Shown: piece by piece, positions 51,805 through 61,679 of the stretch
Numbering within the stretch: the stretch's first letter is position 1
Layout: each line of letters begins with the position of its first letter
Assembly (NCBI GenBank): GCA_002723385.1
Contig: PBNY01000093.1
Location: 1-64,000, forward strand
Direction: 5' to 3'
DNA length: 64,000 nucleotides
From: Oceanospirillaceae bacterium
Lineage (GTDB): Bacteria; Pseudomonadota; Gammaproteobacteria; Pseudomonadales; Oceanobacteraceae
Made by a program: the position numbers and the translations under genes
The notes under the pieces: model-generated
What the model saw: only the letters and a program-made list of their open reading frames with translations
Database searches by the model: none
What the model was told of the DNA's origin: nothing

Positions 51805-53283
51805 ATGTTGGGATCCAAACGCTACCGAGGCGGTGTCCACCCGGTTGGGCACAAGGCCGACAGTCGGGATGACAGCATCCTGACCGATGTTCCGCTACCT
51901 CCAATGCTCTATCTGCCGTTGTGTCAGCACACCGGCGATGATGCGCTGCCGCTGGTGCAGATCGGCGACCGGGTTCTGAAAGGCCAGAAAGTCGCCAAAG
52001 CCAATGGCCGTTTGTCGGCCAACTTGCACGCACCGACCTCCGGCATCATCAAGGCCATCGACACCATCACCATGCCGCACCCCAGTGGTTTGCCTGCCCG
52101 AGCCATCTGGCTGGAGCCGGACGGTCAGGAACAATGGACCGAACTGACACCTCACCCCGATCCCTATTCCATCCCTCATGAAGCACTCGCGGGCATGGTG
52201 GAAGACGCCGGGATCGTCGGTATGGGGGGTGCGATTTTCCCCGCTGCGATCAAACTGCGTCAGGGTCGCCGGTTCGAGATCAAGACCTTTATCGTCAACG
52301 GTAGTGAGTGTGAGCCGTACCTCACCACCGACGACAAGCTGATGTGCGAACGCGCCAAAGAGATCGTCGAAGGGGCCAAGCTGGTTCGCCACATCATCGA
52401 GGCCTATCGCACCGTCATCGCGATTGAAGACAACAAACCCGAAGCGCTGGCGGCAATCCGTCAGGCCGCCGAAGGCATTGGTAGCATCGAAGTGGTGGCG
52501 GTTCCGGCGCGTTACCCGATGGGATCGGCCAAGCAGCTGATTCAGGCCGTCACCGGACACGAAGTACCGGCCGGTTCGCGCAGCAACGACATCGGTGTAC
52601 TGGTGCATAACGTCGCCACGGTGTACGCCATTCAACAGGCGCTGATTTACGGCAAGCCGCTGATTTCCCGCGTGACCACGGTCGCCGGTGGCTGCATTGC
52701 CGCGCCACGCAACGTCGAAGCCCTGATCGGCACGCCTGTACAGCATCTGTTCGACAGCTGCGGCGGCGTCACCTCTGCCCCCTCGCGCTTGCTGATGGGC
52801 GGGCCGATGATGGGACAAGTATTACCCACCGCCGACGTGCCGCTGATCAAGGGCAGCTCCGGCCTGCTGGCGCTGACTCGCAAGGAAGTGAACGAACACG
52901 TTCCGGCACCCTGCATTCGCTGTGGTCGCTGCGTCAACGCTTGCCCCATGGGACTGCTGCCGCTGGAAATGGCCAGCACCTCGCGCAAGGACGACTTTGA
53001 AGGCGCTCAGGATGCCGGCCTGCGTGACTGCATTCTGTGCGGTTCCTGCGCCTACGTCTGCCCGTCGCACATCCCACTGGTGCAGTACTTCGAGTACGCC
53101 AAGGGCGAAATCCGCGACCGCCGCGTCGGTGAGCAAAAAATGCTGCGCACCAAAGAACTGGCGGACGCACGCAAGGCGCGGATAGAAGCCGAAAAAGCCG
53201 CCAAGGCGGCGGCGAAGAAAGCCAAGAAGAAAAAAGCCAAACCGGCGAAGAAACCCGAACCCAGCAGTGAGGAAACGGCATGA
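51805..53283 (+). CDS. rnfC: Rnf complex subunit C
   Basis: GGVHPVGHKADSRDDSI; CIRCGRCVNACPMGLLP; Lys/Ala-rich C-term. Confidence 0.95.
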   Translation: MLGSKRYRGGVHPVGHKADSRDDSILTDVPLPPMLYLPLCQHTGDDALPLVQIGDRVLKGQKVAKANGRLSANLHAPTSGIIKAIDTITMPHPSGLPARAIWLEPDGQEQWTELTPHPDPYSIPHEALAGMVEDAGIVGMGGAIFPAAIKLRQGRRFEIKTFIVNGSECEPYLTTDDKLMCERAKEIVEGAKLVRHIIEAYRTVIAIEDNKPEALAAIRQAAEGIGSIEVVAVPARYPMGSAKQLIQAVTGHEVPAGSRSNDIGVLVHNVATVYAIQQALIYGKPLISRVTTVAGGCIAAPRNVEALIGTPVQHLFDSCGGVTSAPSRLLMGGPMMGQVLPTADVPLIKGSSGLLALTRKEVNEHVPAPCIRCGRCVNACPMGLLPLEMASTSRKDDFEGAQDAGLRDCILCGSCAYVCPSHIPLVQYFEYAKGEIRDRRVGEQKMLRTKELADARKARIEAEKAAKAAAKKAKKKKAKPAKKPEPSSEETA

Positions 53284-54371
53284 ACACGACCGCTGCGGCA
53301 GCCGTGACTGCCTCCCCCCACGCCCACGACCGCTCCGGTGTCGACCGCATCATGCTGAATGTGTGTCTGGCGCTGGTGCCAGTGACCGGCTTCGGTATCT
53401 ACCTGTTTGGCTTGCCAGCCCTGTTGATGTGGATGCTCTGCATCGTCTCGGCACTGGCCAGTGAAGCCCTGTGCCTGTGGCTGCTGCAACACCCCATGAG
53501 CCGGTTGCTGGATGGCTCCGCTGTTCTGACCGGTTGGCTGCTGGCCATCACCCTGCCACCGTGGAGCCCCTGGTGGGTCGCGGTGGGCGGTTCGGCCTTC
53601 GCCATCATCATCGGCAAACAGATTTACGGTGGCATCGGCCAGAACCTGTTTAACCCGGCGCTGCTCGCCCGGATCGCCTTGCTGATTTCATTTCCGGTGC
53701 CGCTGACGACCTGGGCCATTCCCTATCTGAACCCGGATCTGGGTCAGTCTATCCAGATCCTGCTGGGCAATATGCCAACCCTGATTCCCACGCCAGATGC
53801 CCTGACCGGCGCCACGTGGCTCGGTGACAGCAAAGCGGCGATGAAAGCCGGTGGCGATATGACCGAATACCTGTCGTCTCACTTCAACGTCATGGACGCC
53901 ATGATCGGTGAGCGCCTCGGTTCCATGGGAGAAACCTCCGCGCTGCTGGCACTGCTCGGCGGTGCCTGGTTGCTGAAGCAACGTATCATCAGCTGGCACA
54001 TTCCGGTTTCCCTGTTGGGCACTCTGGCAGTACTGGCTCTGGTCACCAGCACCAGCGAGCCGGAACGCTACGCCCCGGTCGGCTTCCATCTGTTGAGTGG
54101 CGGTGTACTGATTGGCGCTTTCTTCTTCGCCACCGACTACGTCACCAGCCCGACCACCAAACTGGGCCAGGTGATTTTCGGCATGGGCTGCGGCCTTCTG
54201 ATCTTCACCATCCGCACCTGGGGTGGCTTTCCGGAAGCCGTGGCGTTCGGGATTCTGTTCATGAACTCCCTCACCCCGCTGATTGACCGGGTCACCAAAC
54301 CTCGCGTCTATGGCCGTAATCGCCAGGGCGACGTGATCAAGCATGTACCGGCCCAGCGCCGGGTGAACTGA
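53280..54371 (+). CDS. rnfD: Rnf complex subunit D
   Basis: Multi-TM; DALTGATWLGDSKAAMK (flavinylation-type motif). Confidence 0.94.
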   Translation: MNTTAAAAVTASPHAHDRSGVDRIMLNVCLALVPVTGFGIYLFGLPALLMWMLCIVSALASEALCLWLLQHPMSRLLDGSAVLTGWLLAITLPPWSPWWVAVGGSAFAIIIGKQIYGGIGQNLFNPALLARIALLISFPVPLTTWAIPYLNPDLGQSIQILLGNMPTLIPTPDALTGATWLGDSKAAMKAGGDMTEYLSSHFNVMDAMIGERLGSMGETSALLALLGGAWLLKQRIISWHIPVSLLGTLAVLALVTSTSEPERYAPVGFHLLSGGVLIGAFFFATDYVTSPTTKLGQVIFGMGCGLLIFTIRTWGGFPEAVAFGILFMNSLTPLIDRVTKPRVYGRNRQGDVIKHVPAQRRVN

Positions 54372-54382
54372 GGATCACCACC

Positions 54383-55027
54383 ATGAGCAATTTGGGTTCC
54401 GTACTGAACCACGATAACCCCGTTTATCAGGCCATGTTGCTGTCGGTATCGTGCGCCATTGTCAGCCTGGCACTGATCGGCGGCTATCTGGCCACCAACG
54501 ACCGCATCATCGAGCTGGAATTACAGGATCAGCTCAACACCCTCGGGCAGGTACTGCCTGCCGATCGATACGACAACAATCCACTGGAAGAACAGTATTC
54601 ACTGGATGACGACCGCCTGCTGCAACCGGCACAACTGATGCTGGCGCGCCGCGCGGGAGATATCAGTGCCATGGCCTTGCAACTGCGCGTTGCAGGCTGG
54701 GGCGGCCCGATGGATCTGCTGGTCGCGATCGAGCCCGACGGCACCATTCTGGGAGTGCGCGTGGTGCGCCACAAGGAAACCCCCGGACTGGCCGACAACA
54801 TCGAAATCGCCAAAAGTGACTGGATCACCGTGTTCGACGGCAAGTCACTGGCCAACACCCCGACACGAGCCTGGGCGGTGAAAAAAGACGATGGCGACTT
54901 CGACCAGTTCACCGGCGCAACCATCACCCCGCGAGCGGTGGTGAAAGCGGTGTATACCGCGCTGGAATTACAACAATCCTGGCTTGCCAGCCATAAAAAC
55001 GGCCCACAGCAGGAGACCCAACCATGA
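54383..55027 (+). CDS. rnfG: Rnf complex subunit G
   Basis: [19 protein letters not shown] (flavinylation motif). Confidence 0.94.
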   Translation: MSNLGSVLNHDNPVYQAMLLSVSCAIVSLALIGGYLATNDRIIELELQDQLNTLGQVLPADRYDNNPLEEQYSLDDDRLLQPAQLMLARRAGDISAMALQLRVAGWGGPMDLLVAIEPDGTILGVRVVRHKETPGLADNIEIAKSDWITVFDGKSLANTPTRAWAVKKDDGDFDQFTGATITPRAVVKAVYTALELQQSWLASHKNGPQQETQP

Positions 55028-55692
55028 ACTATCCGCAACTGTTTAAAGACGGCCTCTGGGACAACAACGTCGCCATGGGCCAGATGCTGGCCCTGTGCCC
55101 ACTGCTGGCGGTCACCACCAGCGCCACCAATGGCCTCGGCATGGGCATCGCCTCGCTGGCGGTGCTGATTCTGACCAATACCCTGATTTCAGCGGTACGC
55201 GGAGTGATCAGCCCGCAGGTACGGATTCCGGTACTGATCGTGATGATCGCCACCGCCGTGACCCTGACCGACATGGCCATCAACGCCTGGATGCACGACC
55301 TCTACAAGGTGCTGGGCCTGTTTATCGCCCTGATCGTGACCAACTGTGCCATCTTTGGTCACGCAGAAAGCTTCGCCAGCAAACAACCGGTAATACCGGC
55401 ACTGGCCGACGCCATCGCCATGGGACTGGGCTTTACCTGGGTACTGGTTGCAGTCGGCGCAATGCGCGAAGTACTCGGCAGCGGCACCCTGTTCGCCAAC
55501 GCTTCCCTGCTGCTCGGCCCCGGCTTCGCCTGGCTGGAAACCACCATCTTCAGCACCAGCCCCGACATCCTGATCGCCATCCTGCCACCCGGAGCCTTCA
55601 TGGCCCTCGGCTTCCTGATCGTGATCAAACGCCTGATTGACCAGCGCCTGCGCAACCGCGAAGAGGCCGGACTGGTGCAAATGCAACACTGA
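55024..55692 (+). CDS. rnfE: Rnf complex subunit E
   Basis: [36 protein letters not shown]. Confidence 0.94.
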   Translation: MNYPQLFKDGLWDNNVAMGQMLALCPLLAVTTSATNGLGMGIASLAVLILTNTLISAVRGVISPQVRIPVLIVMIATAVTLTDMAINAWMHDLYKVLGLFIALIVTNCAIFGHAESFASKQPVIPALADAIAMGLGFTWVLVAVGAMREVLGSGTLFANASLLLGPGFAWLETTIFSTSPDILIAILPPGAFMALGFLIVIKRLIDQRLRNREEAGLVQMQH

Positions 55693-55702
55693 GGACACGG
55701 CC

Positions 55703-55966
55703 ATGGAAATCAGCGTTATCTACGCCACACTGGAACAACAACCCTGGATCAACCTCGACGTCCCGGACGAATGCACCATCCGCGAAGCCTTTGAACTCAG
55801 CGGACTGGCCGAACGCTTCCCCGACATCGACATCGAAAACAGCCGCGTTGGCATCTTTGGCAAACTCGGCACCCTCAGCACCGCCCTCAAACCCGGCGAC
55901 CGGGTCGAAATCTACCGTCCCATCATCCGAAACCTGGATGAAGACGACGACGATGATGACGATTGA
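55703..55966 (+). CDS. rnfH: RnfH-family protein with acidic tail
   Basis: MEISVIYATLEQQPWINLDVPDECTIREAFELSGL...KPGDRVEIYRPI. Confidence 0.88.
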   Translation: MEISVIYATLEQQPWINLDVPDECTIREAFELSGLAERFPDIDIENSRVGIFGKLGTLSTALKPGDRVEIYRPIIRNLDEDDDDDDD

Positions 55967-56004
55967 TGCCACAACCGGCATCAGAAACCCCACTCAAAAA
56001 ACCA

Positions 56005-56029
56005 AAAGGGCAGCAAAACGCTGCCCTTT
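56005..56029 (+). terminator. Rho-independent-like terminator of the rnf operon
   Basis: AAAGGGCAGC-AAAAC-GCTGCCCTTT. Confidence 0.8.
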
Positions 56030-56147
56030 CTGGTTTGGAATGGTGCTCAGAAAACCATAAAATCGAGAACGACGCTCCGCTAGAGTCAGCCATAAAAAGC
56101 GTATACAATACGCCGCCTTGCGCAGAGGCATCGACCCTGCAAGCGAT

Positions 56148-56194
56148 CCGCCCGTAGCTCAGCTGGATAGAGCGTCGCCCTCCGGAGGCGAAGG
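56148..56194 (+). pseudogene. Truncated tRNA-Arg copy (5' acceptor, D-arm and anticodon arm only)
   Basis: 46 of 47 bases match 56263-56309; no T-arm follows. Confidence 0.85.
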
Positions 56195-56262
56195 TCGGTT
56201 GAAAAATGAATCCGGAGAGCAAAAGTCAATTCGCACCAGTCGGTTTGACTTCAATCTGATAC

Positions 56263-56339
56263 CCGCCCTTAGCTCAGCTGGATAGAGCGTCGCCCTCCGG
56301 AGGCGAAGGCCAGAGGTTCGAATCCTCTAGGGCGGGCCA
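56263..56339 (+). tRNA. tRNA-Arg (CCG anticodon)
   Basis: CCGCCCT acceptor pairs AGGGCGG; anticodon loop CTCCGGA; T-arm AGAGGTTCGAATCCTCT; encoded CCA. Confidence 0.95.
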
Positions 56340-56619
56340 TTTCTCTAAAAACGACCTTTACCCCAAGTGACCAAAAAACAGCGATTTTAAGTCCGGTGAC
56401 CAAACGGTGACCATTTGGTGTCCACGGCTTTACTGATCTAATTATTGATAGGCGTGATTTTGACCTTTGCCCTTTTTTTGAATGATTGGGCCAGTGTCCC
56501 TGTTGGAAAGATTCTTTTGGTACTTTCGAGGCTGCATGTTCTTGCTTCTGTTGAATCAGACAGCGGGTTCGCAATCCTGCAAGTTTTTCCCCGCTATCAT
56601 CATTAATCCGTAGTTATTC

Positions 56620-57852
56620 TTAATCGTAGATAAGAGATGCTGTCTCTGGATCGTACCGAAGCCCCTCAATCTTCCCGGAACGGATCAAACCGACAGCTTC
56701 ATCAATCATCTGAATAGGCAGTAAAAACCACTCTCTCGGCCTCACAGGTTTACCGAAGCGATCGTTGATCACCAGCTCTAGTTGAGCGGGAGCAAAAATT
56801 TTGTGGAGCAGGTTTTCGAGTTTGGTTCTGTTGATTCCTGCTATTTTGTATTCCGCCACCACTTCAACTTCTGCGAGCAGGTAGGTGGCATCGTGAGCCG
56901 CATTGGCTATTCGGGTTTTAACCTTGCCACCTGTAACGCCAATCTTGTGGATCAACTCTCTGTGCTGTGCGACGGTTGGGTGATCTGAATAACTTCTCAG
57001 AACGTATATGGTCCCGCTTTCAATGTCATCTTCTTCCCACTGGTCGCTAAACAGAGGCCCAGCATCCGTTTCTGTTACCCTGCGACCCGTATCGTCCTTA
57101 TAGAGAGCGCGTTGAAGAGAGCGAAGTAGCAAATTACTTTCAGTCCCATTGGAGTAAACGACTCGCAGGCGAGCATCATTTTCACCATTGGGCGCTTTGA
57201 TGGTTTCACCAACTTCTGCCACGTACGCCAGTTGCCCTCCCAGAATGAACAAGTTGCTTTGCTCGATACTGGCATCCTGTTTGAAGCGACGGGTCTCTCT
57301 TATGCCATCTTTGAGCTCGCGCTCGATACGCTCAAAAATGGACTGATATTGCTCGAAGTCATCACAGATATCACGTTTGGCAATTTCTTCTGCTTCTCGT
57401 TTCTGAGCCGTGCTTCGAACGTGCTTCAGCTCGCTTAAGGCACCACCGGTAATACCTTCCAGTTCAGAGAGCAGTTCATCATCAGAAGCGTTATCAACGC
57501 TGTAAGACGATGAGTCTTCGCTCACGCCTGAGCTGGCAGTATAAACAGCCGTAAGTAGCCCCTGATGATCAAGAGACGACAACAGCTCATGGTATTCCGT
57601 CAGCGAGCGCAATCGCTCCAGGCGGGTGGCGTACAATCGCTCAAAAATATCCCGATCTTCGCCATGCTGCGGGCGCTTTTTATGTTCTTTGTAAAAGCGT
57701 TGAATGTCTTCAAAACCGGCAACAATTCTCTGCTCTTTGACAGACAGGCTTTGCTTCTTCTCTGATTTGGCGAAGTCACTCAATTCTGAACGCAGATCAT
57801 CAAGATCCATCATAGCGGCCCTCATCTTTATAACGAACAAACGCAGCAGCAC
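56620..57852 (-). CDS. GIY-YIG (T5orf172-like) nuclease-domain protein
   Basis: GTIYVLRSYSDHPTVAQHRELIHKIGVTGGKVKTRIANA...TKLENLLHKIF. Confidence 0.75.
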   Translation of the reverse strand: MLLRLFVIKMRAAMMDLDDLRSELSDFAKSEKKQSLSVKEQRIVAGFEDIQRFYKEHKKRPQHGEDRDIFERLYATRLERLRSLTEYHELLSSLDHQGLLTAVYTASSGVSEDSSSYSVDNASDDELLSELEGITGGALSELKHVRSTAQKREAEEIAKRDICDDFEQYQSIFERIERELKDGIRETRRFKQDASIEQSNLFILGGQLAYVAEVGETIKAPNGENDARLRVVYSNGTESNLLLRSLQRALYKDDTGRRVTETDAGPLFSDQWEEDDIESGTIYVLRSYSDHPTVAQHRELIHKIGVTGGKVKTRIANAAHDATYLLAEVEVVAEYKIAGINRTKLENLLHKIFAPAQLELVINDRFGKPVRPREWFLLPIQMIDEAVGLIRSGKIEGLRYDPETASLIYD

Positions 57853-59881
57853 CTTCTGCCATGCGTTTTTCCCAGGCGTCCACTGCGCTGATCGAAGGTA
57901 AACGGCCTCGTTCCTTCTTGAATTTCACGGCCCGGATGGCCAAGTCTTTGGCTTCATCCGGGCTTAAACGTGTGGTTTTTGCTGCAATTGCAGCAGCTAC
58001 CTGTTTCAAGCTTTCTTCACTCATGGTCTTCGACAGAATGGAGTAGGCCTCTCCAAAGGGATTAATCTGATCGATCAGATCAATGTCCAGCTCCCGAACG
58101 TCCATGGTGTACTTGCGAATACCTTGGATCAACGCGGTATTCGGCCTTGGCTCGGTATCACTGCCGTCACCAGTCGTTGGCAGGTCATCGTTTTCAGCGA
58201 TGTCCAGAGCCACTTGCTTACCCTGCTGAATCAAATTCAGTGCTGCGATGGCGTGCTGGCGAACGGATTCCTGATCGTCATCGTCCAGTTCGGGGTAACG
58301 CTCTTTTATGATTTTTCCCATACGAACCTGGGTTAATTCTTCAGGCACCATCTCTTCGTCGAATAATCCTCTCTCGACGGCCGTTTTATCTTGTACAAAG
58401 CTGGCAATCACTTCATTCAAGTCTTCCCTGCAAATACGAACGGCTTCTTCACTTTTCGGGGTAACAAGCCCGTTGATTTCAATTTGCATCTGGCCTGTTT
58501 CTTCATTGAAGCCAACATTGGTTTTGGATGGGTCATAGCCTTCGTCACCATAATCAAAACCATCGGTTGCTTCATTGGTGGGCGCTTTGGGGCGGAATTC
58601 AAATCTTGGCGCAAGCACCTGCTCCATCAGCAAGCTTGCGGCAATGGCTTTCAACGTATCGTTGATGGCTTCGGTTACCGCTTCTTCACTGGCGTCCGGC
58701 TCTGCAATCAGATTGGTAAAGCGAGCTTTGCTTTTGCCAGGGGCGTCACGAGTTGCACGGCCAATAATCTGCACCACTTCAGTCAGACTGGAGCGATAAC
58801 CTACCGTCAGAGCGTGTTCACACCAGATCCAGTCAAAGCCTTCTTTGGCCATGCCCAGAGCAATGATGATATCGACATAATCCCGGTTATTTTTCTGGGA
58901 TGAATCTTTGAGTGCTGCAGAAACCTTGTCGCGATGCTGGGCATCATCGACCAGATCGGCAATTTTCAAAATTCGGCCGGATGGCGTTTTGACCAGCTGA
59001 AAGCCCGTTTCAGGATCGACACCTTGCCATTCACCCAGTTCCTCAATGATGTGCTCAACCTCGCGAATCTTGTCTTTGGTACTTTCGCGGGAGTTCACAC
59101 TGGGAATATGGATGATAGTTTTTTCATCCGGGTCCAGAACCTTGAGCAAATCATCGGAGTACGGGCCGGTGTAGAAGAAGTAGCCAATATCGAGCTTTTT
59201 CAGGTACTGATAGCCATTCAGTTGCTCGTAATAGGTATAGGTCACCGTTTCAAAACGGGCTTCATCTTCGGGCGACAGTACCGCTTCGGCGTCTCCTCGG
59301 AAGTAAGACCCTGTCATCGCAACAATATGGACTTTATCCCGAGACATCAGCTCAGCTAGCTGGGAACCAAGACGGTTTTCAGGGTTGGCCGATACATGGT
59401 GGAATTCATCCACCGCGATTAGGCAATCATCAAAGACATCGATGCCGAATTTTTCCACCGCATTGCGGAATGTTGCGTGCGGGCAGACCAACACCTGATC
59501 GTCGCTGTTTAAAAACGCTCCAACGGAATTCGCCTTGCTGCCATCACCCGGGTGGTTACACAGGTTCCATTTTGGCTCGACATGCCAATCGGCCCAAAAG
59601 CCAAATTCCGACAGTGGTTCATCCGCAAAGCTGGAACCAATGGACTTTTCAGGCACGGTAATGATGGCTTTACGGATCCTCTGATTGTGTAATTTATCCA
59701 GTGCGATAAACATCAAGGCTCGGCTTTTACCCGACGCCGGAGGTGATTTGATCAGTAAATACTGTTCACCACGTCGTTCGTAAGCGCGTTCTTGCATCGG
59801 GCGCATGCCCAGCTCGTTTGATTTGTTTGACTGGCCACTCTGTGCGTAAGTCACAGACACTGCAGGCACATTGTTTTTCAT
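57800..59881 (-). CDS. DEAD/DEAH-type SF2 helicase
   Basis: Walker A PPASGKS, DEFHH, motif VI QIIGRATRD. Confidence 0.85.
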   Translation of the reverse strand: MKNNVPAVSVTYAQSGQSNKSNELGMRPMQERAYERRGEQYLLIKSPPASGKSRALMFIALDKLHNQRIRKAIITVPEKSIGSSFADEPLSEFGFWADWHVEPKWNLCNHPGDGSKANSVGAFLNSDDQVLVCPHATFRNAVEKFGIDVFDDCLIAVDEFHHVSANPENRLGSQLAELMSRDKVHIVAMTGSYFRGDAEAVLSPEDEARFETVTYTYYEQLNGYQYLKKLDIGYFFYTGPYSDDLLKVLDPDEKTIIHIPSVNSRESTKDKIREVEHIIEELGEWQGVDPETGFQLVKTPSGRILKIADLVDDAQHRDKVSAALKDSSQKNNRDYVDIIIALGMAKEGFDWIWCEHALTVGYRSSLTEVVQIIGRATRDAPGKSKARFTNLIAEPDASEEAVTEAINDTLKAIAASLLMEQVLAPRFEFRPKAPTNEATDGFDYGDEGYDPSKTNVGFNEETGQMQIEINGLVTPKSEEAVRICREDLNEVIASFVQDKTAVERGLFDEEMVPEELTQVRMGKIIKERYPELDDDDQESVRQHAIAALNLIQQGKQVALDIAENDDLPTTGDGSDTEPRPNTALIQGIRKYTMDVRELDIDLIDQINPFGEAYSILSKTMSEESLKQVAAAIAAKTTRLSPDEAKDLAIRAVKFKKERGRLPSISAVDAWEKRMAEGAAAFVRYKDEGRYDGS

Positions 59882-59970
59882 AATCCAGATATCCTTCCAG
59901 GCTTTCGCCAGTCCTAAAAACTTCAGCTATCGGGCCGTTCTATCAGGGTTAAAAAAGCGCGCATAAAAAG

Positions 59971-60010
59971 CTCATAACCGCGCATAACCGCGCATAACCG
60001 CGCATAACTG
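59971..60010. repeat. 10-bp tandem repeat
   Basis: (C)(G/T)CATAACCG x4: CTCATAACCG CGCATAACCG CGCATAACCG CGCATAACTG. Confidence 0.85.
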
Positions 60011-60017
60011 AGAAGCC

Positions 60018-61679
60018 TCAGCTTTCAGGGAGGATGTAGTAAGCACCTCGTTTTTCACCCTGTTGCTGTAGCCGACCATCTTCTCTTAACGCTTTTAGTA
60101 ACCGGGTTGCTTGATCTTTGCTCAGGTGACAGAGATCCATCACCTCTTGACGCTGTACTCTCCCATGATGCTGAACATGCGACAGCACCATCTGCTCATT
60201 CTGCAAACGGCTAAATCCGGCCTGACGGGTATAAGCCACTTTATCGCCTTTGGCTTTGTACATAGCGGCAGACAGGGTATAGGTTCGGCCACGGGTTTTT
60301 CCATGAGCCTCGACCAATCCGGCCTCAACCAAATGCTCAACAGTACGCTTGGCAAGGCTGATATCCTGCTGGATCAACGTTGCCAGCTCATCCAGGTCAG
60401 TTCGTTTTTGATCGCGTAGGGCTGACAGCACAATCAGGCTGTTGATCGGCAGGTGACCTTGAGCTTTCTCTTGCTCAACCACCAGCTGCAGAAACACCTC
60501 GTCAGCATCAACAGTTTCCAGTTTCAGAATCACACTGTTGAAATCGGTGCGGCTGTAATCCGGTCTGGGTCGGCCAAACCGCAACATGCCACGGTAGATT
60601 TTATCGACACCCCGGCCAGAGCGTTCGACCACGCCAATGCGTTTCATCACATCCGCCAGTTGTGGATTGCGGGGGCGTGGTTCGGTGCTGAGCAGGTTAT
60701 CCAGTGTGACGCCTTCAACCAAACCACCGGGATTGCTGATGGTTAAGCCCAGGTCATCGAGGCGAACATGTACCGCACCTAACTTGTGATAGTCACGATG
60801 CACCAGAGCATTGGCGACGGCTTCACGGAAGGCCCCCATATCGACTTTGGGCACCGGCACCCGAAACAGCCCTACCTGCACTTCTCGCTCCGGGTTGTAA
60901 GCCTTGAAGTTGGTCTCCAGCCACTCCAGCATTTTCAGTAGTGGAAAACGGCGGAATTCATTCATCCGAACGTCTTCACGTTCCAGCACCTGAAAGGCCA
61001 ATTCATGGGTAGACACCCGTTCTCTTAGTGCGTGCTCACGGCCAATCACCAGCAGGCCAGTAAGGGTTGGAAGACGCGAGCCTGTGGAGGTTCGGGCGGT
61101 AAAACCCAGCGTGGCATCCAGCTGATCATCGTCGAGCTCCAGCAGCACCCGATCACCGCCATAACTCTGAATGGCCTGACGCAAACGTTCACGCTCCAGC
61201 GGGTCAAAATCGGCGGTAGTCGCACCCGATACAATCTGGGCAGAACTGTCCGACAAGCCGATACGAGAAGCATGGCTTTGGCGTTCGTGCGGCAACATGG
61301 CGACACATTCTGGTGTACCGTCTTGCTTCAATCGGCGGCGCAGATACTGGCCTGCCGTCGTCGCAATTTCTGAATGAATCGCTTTGGGTACGGTGATTCG
61401 CGCTACCTCAAGGCCGTTCACTTCAACCGCTTCGACGTTTACCTGTAAAGCAGGCGATGTACGGGCAGCAATCAGGCCGGTTAAACCGGACAAGTTGGCG
61501 TGGGCTTCGTGCAAACCTGTAGGCGTACCGTCATCTTCCACGCCCAGCCAAAGCTCACCGCCTTCAGAATTAGCCAAACACGCCAGCGCTTGAACCAGTT
61601 CGTCATCACGCAGGCGTTTGCGGTCGCTTTTGAATTCCACCGTGAGAGATTCTTTCAAAGGAATTGGATTTTCTGTCAT
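60018..61679 (-). CDS. AlbA_2/Schlafen-like ATP-binding and putative DNA-binding protein
   Basis: LKESLTVEFKSDRKRLRDDELVQALACLANSEGGELWLGVEDDGTPTGLHE...EAVANALVHRDY. Confidence 0.85.
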   Translation of the reverse strand: MTENPIPLKESLTVEFKSDRKRLRDDELVQALACLANSEGGELWLGVEDDGTPTGLHEAHANLSGLTGLIAARTSPALQVNVEAVEVNGLEVARITVPKAIHSEIATTAGQYLRRRLKQDGTPECVAMLPHERQSHASRIGLSDSSAQIVSGATTADFDPLERERLRQAIQSYGGDRVLLELDDDQLDATLGFTARTSTGSRLPTLTGLLVIGREHALRERVSTHELAFQVLEREDVRMNEFRRFPLLKMLEWLETNFKAYNPEREVQVGLFRVPVPKVDMGAFREAVANALVHRDYHKLGAVHVRLDDLGLTISNPGGLVEGVTLDNLLSTEPRPRNPQLADVMKRIGVVERSGRGVDKIYRGMLRFGRPRPDYSRTDFNSVILKLETVDADEVFLQLVVEQEKAQGHLPINSLIVLSALRDQKRTDLDELATLIQQDISLAKRTVEHLVEAGLVEAHGKTRGRTYTLSAAMYKAKGDKVAYTRQAGFSRLQNEQMVLSHVQHHGRVQRQEVMDLCHLSKDQATRLLKALREDGRLQQQGEKRGAYYILPES

